Assembly (NCBI RefSeq): GCF_008124605.1
Contig: NZ_VRYN01000001.1
Coordinates: 546,772 to 610,771 of the forward strand
Source of the DNA: Halobacterium salinarum DSM 3754
Lineage (GTDB): Archaea; Halobacteriota; Halobacteria; Halobacteriales; Halobacteriaceae
Direction: 5' to 3'
Length of the DNA stretch: 64,000 nucleotides
Part shown: piece by piece, positions 24,205 to 33,779 of the stretch
How positions within the stretch are numbered: position 1 is the first letter of the stretch
Layout: the number at the start of each line of letters is the position of its first letter
Notes under the pieces: model-generated
What the model saw: only the letters and a program-made list of their open reading frames with translations
The model's database searches: none
What the model was told of the DNA's origin: nothing
Position numbers and translations under genes: made by a program

Positions 24205-25629
24205 ATGGTTGTCGGAGACATCTCGACTGGGACGGACGTCGCGGTCGTTGGCGCTGGCCCCGGTGGCTACGTGGCGGCGATCCGCGCGGGACAGCTCGGC
24301 CTCGACGTGACGCTCGTCGAGAAGGACGCCTACGGCGGCACCTGCTTGAACTACGGCTGCATCCCGTCGAAGGCGATGATCACGGCGTCGGGCGTCGCCC
24401 ACGAGGCGGGCCACGCCGAGGAGATGGGCGTGTACGCCGACCCCGACGTGGACGTGGCGGAGATGGTCGACTGGAAGGACGGCGTCGTCGACCAGCTCAC
24501 GGGCGGCGTGGAGAAGCTCTGCAAGGCCAACGGCGTGAACCTCATCGAGGGGCGCGCGGAGTTCGCGGGCAGCGACAAGCTGCGGGTCGTGCACGGCGGC
24601 GACGGCCAGGGCTCGGAGACCATCGAGTACGAGCACGCCATCGTGTCGACGGGCTCTCGGCCCATCGAGGTGCCGGGCTTCGACTTCGGCGACGACCCCG
24701 TGTTGGATTCGCGGCAGGCGCTGGCGATGGCGGAGCTGCCGTCGTCGATGGTGATCGTCGGCGGCGGCTACATCGGCATGGAGCTGTCGACGGTGTTCGC
24801 GAAGCTCGGCGTGGACGTGACCGTCGTGGAGATGCTGGATGGCATCCTGCCACAGTACGGCGACGACATCGCGCGCCCCGTGAGACAGCGCGCCGAGGAA
24901 CTCGGCATCGACTTCCACTTCGGCCTCGCGGCCGACAGCTGGACGGACACCGACGACGGCATCGTGGTCACCGCCGCCGACGAGGACGGCGAGGAGACCG
25001 AGTTCGAGACCGAGAAGGTGCTCGTGGCGGTCGGCCGCCAGCCAGTCACCGACACGCTGAACCTGGACGCCGTCGGCCTCGAACCGAACGACGATGGGCG
25101 CCTGGAGACCGACCACGAGGCCCGCACCGACGTCGAGAACGTCTTCGCGATCGGCGACGTCGCGCCCGGCCCGATGCTCGCGCACAAGGCCAGCAAGGAG
25201 GGCGAGGTCGCCGCGGAAGTCATCGCGGGCGAGCCGGCGGCCCTGGACTACCAGGCCGTGCCGGCGGCGGTGTTCACCGACCCCGAGATCGGGACCGTCG
25301 GGCTCACCGAGGACGACGCCGCCGCGCAGGGCTTCGACCCGGTCGTCGGGACGTTCCCGTTCAACGCCAGCGGGCGCGCGCTCACCACGGGCCACGACGA
25401 CGGCTTCGTGGAGGTCGTCGCCGACGAGGAGTCGGGGTTCCTGCTGGGCGCGCAGATCGTCGGCCCGGAGGCCAGCGAGCTCGTCGCCGAGCTCGGCCTC
25501 GCGATCGAGATGGGGGCCACCCTGGAGGACGTCGCGTCCACCATCCACACGCATCCGACGCTGTCCGAGGCCACGATGGAGGCCGCCGAGCACGCGCTCG
25601 GCCACGCCGTCCACACGCTGAACCGGTAA
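24205..25629 (+). CDS. lpdA: Dihydrolipoamide dehydrogenase E3
   Basis: 474 residues, FAD- and NAD-binding disulfide oxidoreductase. FAD motif GAGPGGYVAA (16-25), redox disulfide GGTCLNYGCIPSK (Cys47/Cys52), NAD motif VIVGGGYIGMELS (about 181-193), the second FAD motif FAIGDVAPGPMLAHKA (about 313-328), and the C-terminal catalytic HTHPTLSEA (His-Glu pair, about 451-459). It reoxidises the lipoyl arms of E2. It is the last gene of the complex operon, 2 bases after E2. In haloarchaea this enzyme may also serve other lipoyl proteins such as the glycine cleavage system. Confidence 0.95.
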   Translation: MVVGDISTGTDVAVVGAGPGGYVAAIRAGQLGLDVTLVEKDAYGGTCLNYGCIPSKAMITASGVAHEAGHAEEMGVYADPDVDVAEMVDWKDGVVDQLTGGVEKLCKANGVNLIEGRAEFAGSDKLRVVHGGDGQGSETIEYEHAIVSTGSRPIEVPGFDFGDDPVLDSRQALAMAELPSSMVIVGGGYIGMELSTVFAKLGVDVTVVEMLDGILPQYGDDIARPVRQRAEELGIDFHFGLAADSWTDTDDGIVVTAADEDGEETEFETEKVLVAVGRQPVTDTLNLDAVGLEPNDDGRLETDHEARTDVENVFAIGDVAPGPMLAHKASKEGEVAAEVIAGEPAALDYQAVPAAVFTDPEIGTVGLTEDDAAAQGFDPVVGTFPFNASGRALTTGHDDGFVEVVADEESGFLLGAQIVGPEASELVAELGLAIEMGATLEDVASTIHTHPTLSEATMEAAEHALGHAVHTLNR

Positions 25630-25678
25630 CCCACACACCCCCGACGTGTTTTTCCCGTCGCCGTGGGTATCCGCGGAC

Positions 25679-26491
25679 ATGGATACGGTGACGCTGGGAC
25701 CGGCGGGGACGTACTCACACCGCGCCGCGAGCGCTGTTTCTGCCGGCGACGTGTCGTTCATGGAGTCCGTGCGCGACATCGTCGATGCGGTTGCAGTGGG
25801 TGACGCCGACCGCGGCGTCGTGCCCATCGAGAACAGCATCCAGGGGTCGGTGACCGAAACGCTCGACGCGCTCGCGGACACCGACGGCCTGGCGGTCGTC
25901 CGGGAGGTGGTGACGCCGATCCGGCACGCGCTGCTCGCCCAGGACGACGGGTTCGACGCGGTCGCCAGCCACGCGCAGGCGCTCGCGCAGTGTCGGGAGT
26001 ACCTCGACGCCACCCACCCGGCGGTCGACCGCCGGGCCGTCGCGTCGACCGCGCGCGGCGTCGAGGTGGCGCGCAACGACGAGACCACGGCCGCGATCGC
26101 GCACCCGGACTCCGCCGACGGCACGGAGCTTGACGTGCATGGCTCCGGGATTCAGGATCGCGCCAGCAACGAGACGCGGTTTTTCGTGGTGGGGCCGGCG
26201 AGCGAGCGCACGCCGGCCGGCGGGAAGTCCTCGATCATCGTCTACCCGAACGCGAACCACCCCGGGCTGCTGTTGGAGCTGCTGGAGCCGTTCGCCGACC
26301 GCAACATCAACCTGTCGCGGGTCGAATCCCGGCCGTCGGGGGAGCGACTGGGCGACTACGTCTTCCACGTGGACATCGCGAGCGGGTGTTACGAGGAGCG
26401 CACCCGGAACGCGGTCGCGGACGTGGCGGAGATCGCGGCAGCCGGCTGGGTGCGGCGGCTGGGGTCGTACGACACCGAACACGTGGCGTGA
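25679..26491 (+). CDS. pheA: Prephenate dehydratase
   Basis: 270 residues, monofunctional. It turns prephenate into phenylpyruvate in phenylalanine synthesis. The catalytic domain (1-175) has GPAGTYSHRAA, VPIENSIQGSV, the TRF-type active site NETRFFVV and the acidic ESVRD segment. The C-terminal ACT domain (about 185-265) has HPGLLLELLEPFADRNINLSRVESRP (split here as the GALL/ESRP phenylalanine-sensing motifs), so feedback inhibition by phenylalanine is expected. A TATA-like TGTTTTT at about 25647-25653 supports a leaderless start at ATG 25679. Confidence 0.94.
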   Translation: MDTVTLGPAGTYSHRAASAVSAGDVSFMESVRDIVDAVAVGDADRGVVPIENSIQGSVTETLDALADTDGLAVVREVVTPIRHALLAQDDGFDAVASHAQALAQCREYLDATHPAVDRRAVASTARGVEVARNDETTAAIAHPDSADGTELDVHGSGIQDRASNETRFFVVGPASERTPAGGKSSIIVYPNANHPGLLLELLEPFADRNINLSRVESRPSGERLGDYVFHVDIASGCYEERTRNAVADVAEIAAAGWVRRLGSYDTEHVA

Positions 26492-26494
26492 GTG

Positions 26495-29152
26495 TCAGTC
26501 GTCGGCTTCGTCGACGTGGATCGCCGGCCGCCCCGGTTCGGCCTTGTTCGCGACGCTGTCGGCGGCGTCTTCGGCGGCGAGCACGCGCACCGGCGCGTCG
26601 AACTCGGCTTCGAGCAGCCACACGGCGCGCCCGAGCGCGTCGCGTTCGCCGTCCGGTCCGAGCACGTCCGGGAACGCGGGCGCTTGGGCGGCCAGGTCCT
26701 TGGCGTAGTCGGCGGCGTCCTCGCCGTGCTGCTGGAGGGACTGGTCGCTCATCACGGAGCCGACGACGTTCCCGTCGGCGGCTTTCGCGCGGGCGAGCAC
26801 GTCGTACATCCACTCGGGGGCCGTGACGACGTCGACGCCGGTGGGGTTCTCGATGCCCGCGGTGTCGACGATGTCCCGGACGTCCTCGCGGGTCTGCTCG
26901 ATCAGGCTGGTCGCGCGGTCGTGGTCGCTGACGTCGCGGTCGGGGGTGGGCCACGCGGCCTCGGCGACGAACCCGTCGCCGCCCAGCGCCGTCCAACACT
27001 CCTCGGCGACGTGGGGGGCGATGGGCGCAAGCAGCTTCACGGCGGCCGTAACGCCGCGCGCGACGACCGCGGGCGCGGCGTCGTCGCGGTCCCGGTACCG
27101 CACCAGCAGCGACACCAGCTCGTCGACCGCCTGCACGGCGCGGTTGAACTCCATGTCGTCGAAGTGCGTGGTGGCGGCCTGAACGGTCGCGGCGGTCTCG
27201 CGGGCGACGTACTCGGCGGCGGGATCGAGGTCACCGTCGGCGGTCGCGTCGGCGTTGACCGCCCGCGCCATCGAGAGCAAGCGCTCAAGGAAGGTGTGAC
27301 TAGAGCGAACACCCTCCTCGCTCCACGGGAAGGCCTTCGACGGGCGGGCCGCGCGCAGCGTGAACAGCCGCGCGGTGTCGGCGCCGTACTCGTCGACGAT
27401 TCGCTCGGGCGCGACGCCGTTGTCCTTGGATTTGGACATCTTCGTGCCGTCCTCGCCCAACACCATACCCTGTGTGGTCAGGCCGGCGAACGGCTCGCGG
27501 TGCTCAAGCATGTCGAGGTCCGCGAACGCCTTCGTCACGAACCGCGAGTACAGCAGATGCATGACGGCGTGCTCGTCGCCGCCGACGTACTCGTCGACGG
27601 GCAGCCAGTCGTTGGCGCGCTGGGTGTCGAAGGGCGCGTCGTCGAACGCCGGGGAAGCGAACCGCAGGAAGTACCACGAGGAGTCCAGGAACGTGTCCAT
27701 CGTGTCGGTCTCCCGGACGGCGGGCGCGCCGCAGTCGGGGCACGTGGTCTGCTTCCAGTCCTCGGCGGCGTCGAGCGGGTTCCCAGTGGTGTGGACGAAC
27801 TCCGGGAGCTCCACGGGCAGGTCGTCGTCGGGGACGGAGACCGGCCCACACGACTCGCAGTGAACGATCGGGATCGGGGTGCCCCAGTAGCGCTGCCGGG
27901 AGACCCCCCAGTCGCGGAGCTGATACTGGACGGCGGACGCGGCGCCGTCGATGTCCGCGGTCAACTCCTCACGGGCGGTTTCGCTGTCCAGGCCCGTGTA
28001 GTCGCCGGCATTGACGAGCACGCCGTCCGCGGTGTAGGCGGCGGCCTCGACGTCGGCGTCCTCGTCGCCCGCGGGCGCGACGACCTGCCGAACCGGGAGG
28101 TCGTGGGCCTGGGCGAACTCGTGGTCGCGGTCGTCGTGGGCGGGCACCGCCATCAGCGCGCCGGTGCCGACGTCCGACAGCACGAAGTCCGCGACGACGA
28201 CGGGGATCTCCGCACCCGTCGCGGGGTTCGTGGCGGTGAACTCCGTCTCGACGCCCTGTGGCTCGTCGCCGTCGGGATCGGCGACCTCCTCGACGAAGTG
28301 TGCCACGTCGTCGTCGCGGTCGGCCGCGGCCTCCGCCAGCGGGTGATCCGGTGCCAGCGCGAAATACGTCGCGCCGTGGATGGTATCCACCCGCGTCGTG
28401 AACGCCACCACGTCCTCGTCGCCGTCGGGCGTGTGCACGGTGAACGGTACTTCGACGCCGTCCGTGCGGCCGACCCAGTTGCGCTGCATGTCCCGGACGT
28501 TCGACGGCCAGCCGTCCAACTCGTCGAGGCCATCGAGCAGTTCGTCGGCGTACGCGGTGGTCTCGAAGAACCACTGGTCGAGGTCGCGCTCGGTGACCGG
28601 CGTGTCACACCGCCAGCACAGCTCGTCGTCGCCCTCGACTTGCTCGTCCGCCAGCACCGTCTCACAGGACGGACACCAGTTCACCGTGGCGGCCCGGCGG
28701 TCCACGAGCCCGGCGTCGCGGAACTCGGTGAACAGCCACTGGTTCCACTTGTAGTAGTCGGGGTCACAGGTGGTGATCTCGCGCTCCCAGTCGTAGCCAA
28801 AGCCCAGCGCCTCGAACTGGTCGCGCATCTGGTCGATGCAGCGCTCGGTCCACTCCCGGGGGTTGGTGTCGCGCTCGTTGGCGGCGTTCTCCGCGGGCAG
28901 CCCGAACGAATCCCAGCCCATCGGATGCAACACGTCCTCGCCGTCCATCCGGCGGTAGCGGGCGAACGCGTCGGTGATGGCGTAGTTCCGCACGTGGCCC
29001 ATGTGGAGCTGACCGGACGTGTATGGGAACATCGCCAACACGTACTCCGGGTCGTCGGCGTCGTCGGGCACCCGGAAAACGTCGGCGTCGTCCCACTCGC
29101 GTTGCCAGTGCTGCTCGATGGCGTGGTGGTCGTAGGTGGCTTGCTCTCCCAT
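26495..29152 (-). CDS. leuS: Leucyl-tRNA synthetase, bacterial-type sequence
   Basis: 885 residues, class I synthetase. HIGH is PYTSGQLHMGHVRNY (His50-His53) and KMSKS is TKMSKSKDNGV (about 575). The Cys pairs NWCPSCETV and LCWRCDTPV (about 152-190) are zinc-binding knuckles, and the editing domain lies between about 220 and 410. Throughout the N-terminal half it follows the bacterial LeuRS line, for example MGWDSFGLPAENAA, YYKWNQWLFTEF, and MQRNWVGRTDGVEV, rather than the archaeal/eukaryotic type. This agrees with earlier reports that Halobacterium has a bacterial-style LeuRS. It converges with pheA, with 3 bases between the stops. Confidence 0.94.
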   Translation of the reverse strand: MGEQATYDHHAIEQHWQREWDDADVFRVPDDADDPEYVLAMFPYTSGQLHMGHVRNYAITDAFARYRRMDGEDVLHPMGWDSFGLPAENAANERDTNPREWTERCIDQMRDQFEALGFGYDWEREITTCDPDYYKWNQWLFTEFRDAGLVDRRAATVNWCPSCETVLADEQVEGDDELCWRCDTPVTERDLDQWFFETTAYADELLDGLDELDGWPSNVRDMQRNWVGRTDGVEVPFTVHTPDGDEDVVAFTTRVDTIHGATYFALAPDHPLAEAAADRDDDVAHFVEEVADPDGDEPQGVETEFTATNPATGAEIPVVVADFVLSDVGTGALMAVPAHDDRDHEFAQAHDLPVRQVVAPAGDEDADVEAAAYTADGVLVNAGDYTGLDSETAREELTADIDGAASAVQYQLRDWGVSRQRYWGTPIPIVHCESCGPVSVPDDDLPVELPEFVHTTGNPLDAAEDWKQTTCPDCGAPAVRETDTMDTFLDSSWYFLRFASPAFDDAPFDTQRANDWLPVDEYVGGDEHAVMHLLYSRFVTKAFADLDMLEHREPFAGLTTQGMVLGEDGTKMSKSKDNGVAPERIVDEYGADTARLFTLRAARPSKAFPWSEEGVRSSHTFLERLLSMARAVNADATADGDLDPAAEYVARETAATVQAATTHFDDMEFNRAVQAVDELVSLLVRYRDRDDAAPAVVARGVTAAVKLLAPIAPHVAEECWTALGGDGFVAEAAWPTPDRDVSDHDRATSLIEQTREDVRDIVDTAGIENPTGVDVVTAPEWMYDVLARAKAADGNVVGSVMSDQSLQQHGEDAADYAKDLAAQAPAFPDVLGPDGERDALGRAVWLLEAEFDAPVRVLAAEDAADSVANKAEPGRPAIHVDEADD

Positions 29153-29282
29153 GTGTCTCTCTTGGCGGACACTGCGTGACCGACCGACAAATGCCTTTCA
29201 GTACGGCAGTCCCCCCGACTCGGACACGAGCGACCGCCCACCATGCGGGTGATGGGTGTCGAAGTAGCGCAGGGAAAAGCCG

Positions 29283-30269
29283 CTAGACGCCGAGCAGATC
29301 GAACTCGTAGCCGTTGTCGTGCTCGCTGGCGTGCTCGTAGACGACGTGGGCGGCGGCGACGTCCTGGATCGCAAGCCCCGTCGAGTCGAAGACGGTGACG
29401 CCGTCGCTGTCGGTGCGGCCGTCGGCGTTCCCGACGACGATTTCACCGATCTCGGCGTCGATGTCGTCGTCCGCAAGCGTGTCCTCGTGGTACGGGACGT
29501 TGATCTCCCCGGAGTGGGTGGTCTGGGCGTGGTCGTCGATGACGAGCGTGCCGGCAAGCAGGATGTCGTCGGCGAGCTCGTGTTTCCCTTCGGCGTCGGC
29601 GCCCATGGCGTTGATATGCGTGTGGTCGCCGACGTCCTCGGCGGTCACGATGGGGTCCTCGACGGGCGTGACCGTCGAGAGGATGTCGCAGTGGCCGGCC
29701 TCGCTGATGGAGCCACCGCGCACGTCGAAGCGGTCCGAGAAGTGATCGACGTACTGCTGGACGGCGTCGTCGCTGACGTCGCTGACGACGACCTCCTCGA
29801 TGTCCCGGATCTTCGAGATGGCCTCCAGTTGGGTGTACGCCTGCACGCCGGCACCGACGACGCCGAACGAAGTGGCGTCCGCGACGGCGAGGTGGTCAGT
29901 GGCGACCGCGGCCGCCGCGCCCGTGCGCTTCATCGTGAGTTCGGTGCCGTCCATGAGCGCCAGCGGGAACGCGGTCTCGGGGTCGGAGTAGACCATCGTG
30001 CCCATGACGGTCGGGAGGTCGTGGTCCGCGGGGTTGTCGGGGTGGACGTTCACCCACTTGATGCCGGCGGCGTCCCAGTCGCCGGCGTCCATGTACGCGG
30101 GCATCGAGCGGAAGTCGCCGTTGTACTGGGGGAGGTCGACGTAGGACTTCGCGGGCATCTGGGCGTCGCCCGTCTCGTAGGCGGCGAACGCGTCCTCGAT
30201 GGCCGAAATGAGGTCCGCCATCGGGGTGTTCTCGTCCACGTCGTCCTTGTTGAGTAGCAGCGTCTCCAT
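29283..30269 (-). CDS. Alanine dehydrogenase / ornithine cyclodeaminase family
   Basis: 328 residues, acidic. Family landmarks: the early Lys (MPAKSYVDLP), GIKWVNVHPDNP (substrate-binding Lys, about 75-85), the NAD(P) motif FGVVGAGVQAYTQLEAI (about 128-144), and DDHAQTTHSGEINVPY (about 240-255). Archaeal members include NAD-linked alanine dehydrogenases as well as ornithine cyclodeaminases, and the sequence does not decide between them. A TATA-like GTAAAAG at about 30304-30310 points to a transcript start near 30281. In-frame ATGs occur at 30281 and 30269; the latter gives the METLLLNK start seen in relatives. Confidence 0.82.
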   Translation of the reverse strand: METLLLNKDDVDENTPMADLISAIEDAFAAYETGDAQMPAKSYVDLPQYNGDFRSMPAYMDAGDWDAAGIKWVNVHPDNPADHDLPTVMGTMVYSDPETAFPLALMDGTELTMKRTGAAAAVATDHLAVADATSFGVVGAGVQAYTQLEAISKIRDIEEVVVSDVSDDAVQQYVDHFSDRFDVRGGSISEAGHCDILSTVTPVEDPIVTAEDVGDHTHINAMGADAEGKHELADDILLAGTLVIDDHAQTTHSGEINVPYHEDTLADDDIDAEIGEIVVGNADGRTDSDGVTVFDSTGLAIQDVAAAHVVYEHASEHDNGYEFDLLGV

Positions 30270-30446
30270 ACACGCGATCATGTCGCGTGACACTTAGACC
30301 CTCCTTTTACTGGCTGAACACGCCGAAATGGTTGAATTGAACACAGTTGTGGCGGCGCTGCCGCTGGGTGGTGGGGCGTCGAAAGAAACGTGTCGGATGG
30401 TGAGCGAGCGGTGCAGACTGGCTGGAGTGGTGTCGTGTGGCCGAGC

Positions 30447-32135
30447 TTACATCGCGCCGCCCATGCCACCCATACCGCCCATGCCGCCCATGCCGCCGCC
30501 CATGCCGCCAGGGCCGCCAGCGGGGCCGTCGTCGCCGTCGTCGTCGCCGACCTGGCCGCCGGCCAGGTCGCCCGCGGCGATGACGTCGTCGATGCGAAGG
30601 ATCATCGTCGCCGCCTCGGTGGCGGACTCGATGGCCTGCGTTTTCACGCGCAGCGGCTCGACGATGCCCTCGGACTCCATGTCGATGACGTCGCCGTTGT
30701 AGGCGTCGAGGCCCGCTTCGGTGTCGCCGCCGTCGTGCTGACTGCGGAGATCGACCAGGGAGTCGATCGGGTCGTGGCCCGCGTTCTCGGCGAGGGTGCG
30801 CGGGATGACTTCGAGCGCGTCCGCGAACGCTTCGACGGCGAGCTGTTCGCGCCCACCGACGGAGTCCGCGAAGTCCCGAAGCTGCATCGCGAGCTCGGTC
30901 TCCGGCGCGCCGCCGCCGGGCATGACCTGGCCGTCTTCGAGAGTGACGCGCACGACGCCGAGGGAGTCCTCGATGGCGCGCTCAACCTCATCGACGACGT
31001 GCTCGGTCCCGCCGCGGAGGATGAGGGTGACGCTTTTGGCTTCCTCGACGTCCTCGACGAAGATGCGCTCGTCGCCGCCGATGTCCTTCTGGGCGACGCT
31101 GCCGGCTGCGCCGAGGTCCGCGGCCTCGATGTCGTTGACGTTCGAGACCGGGGTTGCGCCCGTGGCGCGGGAGAGTCGCGTGAAGTCGTCGGATTTCGCG
31201 CGACGGACCGCGAGGATGCCCTCCTTGGCGAGGTAATGCTGGGCCATGTCGTCGATGCCGGAGTCGGCGAAGACGACGTTGGCGCCGGCGTCCTTGAGCG
31301 CGTCGACCATCTCTTTGAGCTGCTCTTCTTCCTGGTCGAGGAAGTTCTGGAGCTGGTCGGGGTCGGTGACGTTGACCTCGGTGTCGATCTCGGTCTCCTG
31401 AACCTCCAGGCCGTCGTCGACGAGCGCGATGTTGGCGTCCTCGACGGCGTACGGCATGTTCTCGCTGACGCGTTCCTTGTCGACGATGACGCCCTCGATG
31501 AGCTCGGAGTTCTCGATTGCGCCGCCGGTGACCTTCTCGACTTTGACGTTGTCCGTGTCGACGTCGTTGTCGTCGGCGACCGACTGAACGGCGCGCACGA
31601 CGAGATCCGAGAGGACGCCCTTGGCGTTCTCCGCGCCCTTGCCGGTCATCGCGGTCGCGGCGATCTTCTCGAGGGTCTCCGTGTCGTCGGCGGAGACGTC
31701 GATCGCGGCGTCGTCAAGCAGCTCCTTGGCTTTCTCGGCGGCCTGTCGGTACCCCTGTGCGAGCGTGGTGGCGTGGATGTCCTGCTCGAGGAGGGTTTCG
31801 GCCTCGGAGAGCAGCTCGCCGGAGACGACGACCGATGTCGTGGTTCCGTCGCCGACCTCTGTCTCCTGTGTTTCGGCGACTTCGACGATCATGTTGGCCG
31901 CCGGGTGCTCGATGTCCATCTCCTTGAGGATGGTGACGCCGTCGTTGGTGACGACGACTTCGCCCGAGGAGTCAACGAGCATCTTGTCCATGCCTTTCGG
32001 GCCGAGCGTGGTGCGAACGGATTCGGCGACGGCCTTGCCGGCGGTGATGTTCATCGACTGTGCGTCCTCGCCTGAGGTGCGCTGACTGTCCTCGGAGAGT
32101 ACAATCAGCGGCTGGTTACCCATCTGCTGCGCCAT
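30447..32135 (-). CDS. thsA: Thermosome subunit (group II chaperonin)
   Basis: 562 residues. It forms the double-ring ATP-driven folding chamber of archaea. Key motifs: [13 protein letters not shown] (about 41-53), [14 protein letters not shown], the ATP-binding [10 protein letters not shown] (about 89-98), the [10 protein letters not shown] apical region, and [13 protein letters not shown] (about 404-416). The C-terminus is a Gly-Gly-Met repeat run ending GGAM, standard for thermosomes and pointing into the cavity. Start ATG 32135 is preferred over an in-frame upstream codon because a strong TATA box lies 30 bases before it. Haloarchaea carry two or three such genes that mix in one particle. 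Confidence 0.95.
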   Translation of the reverse strand: MAQQMGNQPLIVLSEDSQRTSGEDAQSMNITAGKAVAESVRTTLGPKGMDKMLVDSSGEVVVTNDGVTILKEMDIEHPAANMIVEVAETQETEVGDGTTTSVVVSGELLSEAETLLEQDIHATTLAQGYRQAAEKAKELLDDAAIDVSADDTETLEKIAATAMTGKGAENAKGVLSDLVVRAVQSVADDNDVDTDNVKVEKVTGGAIENSELIEGVIVDKERVSENMPYAVEDANIALVDDGLEVQETEIDTEVNVTDPDQLQNFLDQEEEQLKEMVDALKDAGANVVFADSGIDDMAQHYLAKEGILAVRRAKSDDFTRLSRATGATPVSNVNDIEAADLGAAGSVAQKDIGGDERIFVEDVEEAKSVTLILRGGTEHVVDEVERAIEDSLGVVRVTLEDGQVMPGGGAPETELAMQLRDFADSVGGREQLAVEAFADALEVIPRTLAENAGHDPIDSLVDLRSQHDGGDTEAGLDAYNGDVIDMESEGIVEPLRVKTQAIESATEAATMILRIDDVIAAGDLAGGQVGDDDGDDGPAGGPGGMGGGMGGMGGMGGMGGAM

Positions 32136-32155
32136 AATCACTCTTTGATTGAATG

Positions 32156-32173
32156 CGATTCTATTTAAAACTT
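32156..32173 (-). promoter_or_regulatory. Promoter of the thermosome gene
   Basis: Read on the minus strand this is AAGTTTTAAATAGAATCG, an excellent haloarchaeal TATA box (TTTTAAATA). Its centre near 32165 predicts a transcript start at about 32139, leaving a leader of only a few bases before ATG 32135. Chaperonin promoters of this kind are heat-inducible in related haloarchaea; no extra heat element can be defined by eye. Confidence 0.8.
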
Positions 32174-32314
32174 GTGTGACAATCAGTACCATGTGTGGCG
32201 AGCAGGCCCGAACCGCCGCCCCACGGCCGAGCTCGAAACCCCTCCCCGGCTACTTATGTACGTGAATTGCTGTCACAGAAAACCACCGGCGTCGCCACAC
32301 GCTCCGAAGCGGCG

Positions 32315-32866
32315 TTACCCGGGGAACTCGTGGTACTCCATGCCCTGCTGTTTCAGCTCCTCGCTGCGCTTGCGTTCGAGGAACGAGTACACCGACCCGT
32401 GGGGTGCCCCGTCAAGCAGCATCTCCGCCGCCGACCGCGCCACGTCAACCTCGGAGGGCTGGCCGATGACGCCGAACGTCGACCCGTAGATGACAACGGA
32501 CGCACCGGTGAGTTCCTCCATCAACTCCCGCGTGCGGCCGTTCTCCCCGATGAGTCGGCCCTTCTTCCGGCGGAGGTCGTTGTCGTTGCGGGCGGCGCGC
32601 CCGATGTCGATGGTGTCGAACATCCGCATGTCGTCGTCCAGCAGCGTCAGCGCCTCGTCGGGCTTGAACCCGCGGCCGATGGCCTGCACGATCTCCGGTG
32701 CCTGCATCCCCCGCACGGGGTCGCCCGTGCGCTCGATGGCGACCGCACCGTCCTGGGAGTCGACATCGATGTCGACCTCGGCGGCGGCCTCGATGCGGCG
32801 CAGCGTCTCGCCCCCGTCGCCGATGAGCACCCCGATCCGGTCGGTCGGAATCTTCACGTGTTTCAT
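32315..32866 (-). CDS. KH-domain protein, Pno1/Dim2-like ribosome assembly factor
   Basis: 183 residues with two KH domains: GVLIGDGGETLRRIEAA (about 12-28, GxxG loop GDGG) and KGRLIGENGRTRELMEEL (about 102-119, GENG loop). The order and length match archaeal Pno1/Dim2, which bind the 3' end region of 16S rRNA during small-subunit maturation. In many archaea this gene follows aIF1A and Rio1. Here it is on the same strand but about 3.7 kb away, separated by a trpS2-MFS-HTH segment. Confidence 0.88.
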   Translation of the reverse strand: MKHVKIPTDRIGVLIGDGGETLRRIEAAAEVDIDVDSQDGAVAIERTGDPVRGMQAPEIVQAIGRGFKPDEALTLLDDDMRMFDTIDIGRAARNDNDLRRKKGRLIGENGRTRELMEELTGASVVIYGSTFGVIGQPSEVDVARSAAEMLLDGAPHGSVYSFLERKRSEELKQQGMEYHEFPG

Positions 32867-32911
32867 GCTGCAGTCTATTTGTCGCTCGCGTAAAAGCCTT
32901 CGTCACCTGCG

Positions 32912-33742
32912 TCAGTCGGTCTGCGCCCGATCCACGGCAGTGACGGCGAGGTCGTCGGTGACAGTTACCCGGAGGCGCTCGTCGTCGAGTCTGACCTCGA
33001 CGGTCGCGCGGTCGCCCGCCGCTCCGTCGACCCACTCGGCGTCCGCCAGCCAGTCGAGGTGCCACAGCGCGGTGTCCCGCACGCTCCGGTCGTGGTCGTC
33101 GTAGAACGACAGCACTGCGGGGTGGTCGACGGCGACCCACGCCGCCAGCCCGGAGAAGGAAATGCCACAGCGCTCGCAGTTCACGACGGCCTGCGGGCCG
33201 TAGTCGTTCTCCGCCAGATGACCCGCCGTCGGGCCGCTGCAGGTCGGACAGAAGCCGTCGAGGAGCGACCGGGACGTCGTTCGCACGTAGCCGTCGATGG
33301 CGGCCGCGAGGTCGTCCTCCCGACCGTCGACGAACGCCGGCGGGACCCCGGTCTGGATGATCGTCACCTCGCAGTCCGTGCAGTCGACCTTCCCGACCTG
33401 GTCCTCGTAGACGGCTTCGAGGTCACTGCCGCAGAGGACACACGTTCCGTCGACGGACTGAGGGCCGACCATGCCGCCGGTCTCCGTGTACACTCCCGAG
33501 TGCAGGCTGCCGACGAGCTTCCGACCGGCGAACCGAAGGTCGTAGCCGTCCTCGGTCTGCTCCACGAACAGTCCGCGGAGCTCGCCGAGGTGGTAGTTGA
33601 ACCGCCCCGAGTCCTGGACATCGACACACTCGCGCAGTTCGGAAAAGGAGAGTGGGTCGTCGGCGTCCCAGAGCTCGCGGAGGATGCGCACGCGGAGTTC
33701 GTCCGCGACCGCCGAGAAGGCCGCCTCTGCGTCGTCGGTCAT
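32912..33742 (-). CDS. ArsR-like HTH regulator with two zinc ribbons
   Basis: 276 residues. The N-terminal part (about 1-85) is a winged helix: AAFSAVADELRVRILRELWD, FSELRECVDV, and FNYHLGELRGLFVEQ are typical ArsR positions. Two C-terminal zinc ribbons follow (CVLCGS/CTDC at about 108-135 and CPTCSG/CERC at about 180-210). Such haloarchaeal proteins are predicted regulators; the ribbons could sense a ligand or mediate contacts. It lies downstream of an MFS exporter (37 bases) in the cassette that interrupts the Rio1-Pno1 cluster, and it is the best candidate regulator for that exporter. Start ATG 33742; an upstream extension would overlap the exporter gene and lose the acidic composition. 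Confidence 0.8.
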   Translation of the reverse strand: MTDDAEAAFSAVADELRVRILRELWDADDPLSFSELRECVDVQDSGRFNYHLGELRGLFVEQTEDGYDLRFAGRKLVGSLHSGVYTETGGMVGPQSVDGTCVLCGSDLEAVYEDQVGKVDCTDCEVTIIQTGVPPAFVDGREDDLAAAIDGYVRTTSRSLLDGFCPTCSGPTAGHLAENDYGPQAVVNCERCGISFSGLAAWVAVDHPAVLSFYDDHDRSVRDTALWHLDWLADAEWVDGAAGDRATVEVRLDDERLRVTVTDDLAVTAVDRAQTD

Positions 33743-33779
33743 GGCCGAGTGGACGGCGAGGGGAAACTTAGGCTTGGGC

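Noticed and set aside
26492-29179. 895-codon plus-strand frame antisense to leuS
   Set aside because: It mirrors leuS exactly and has no recognisable family; it is a codon-bias shadow.
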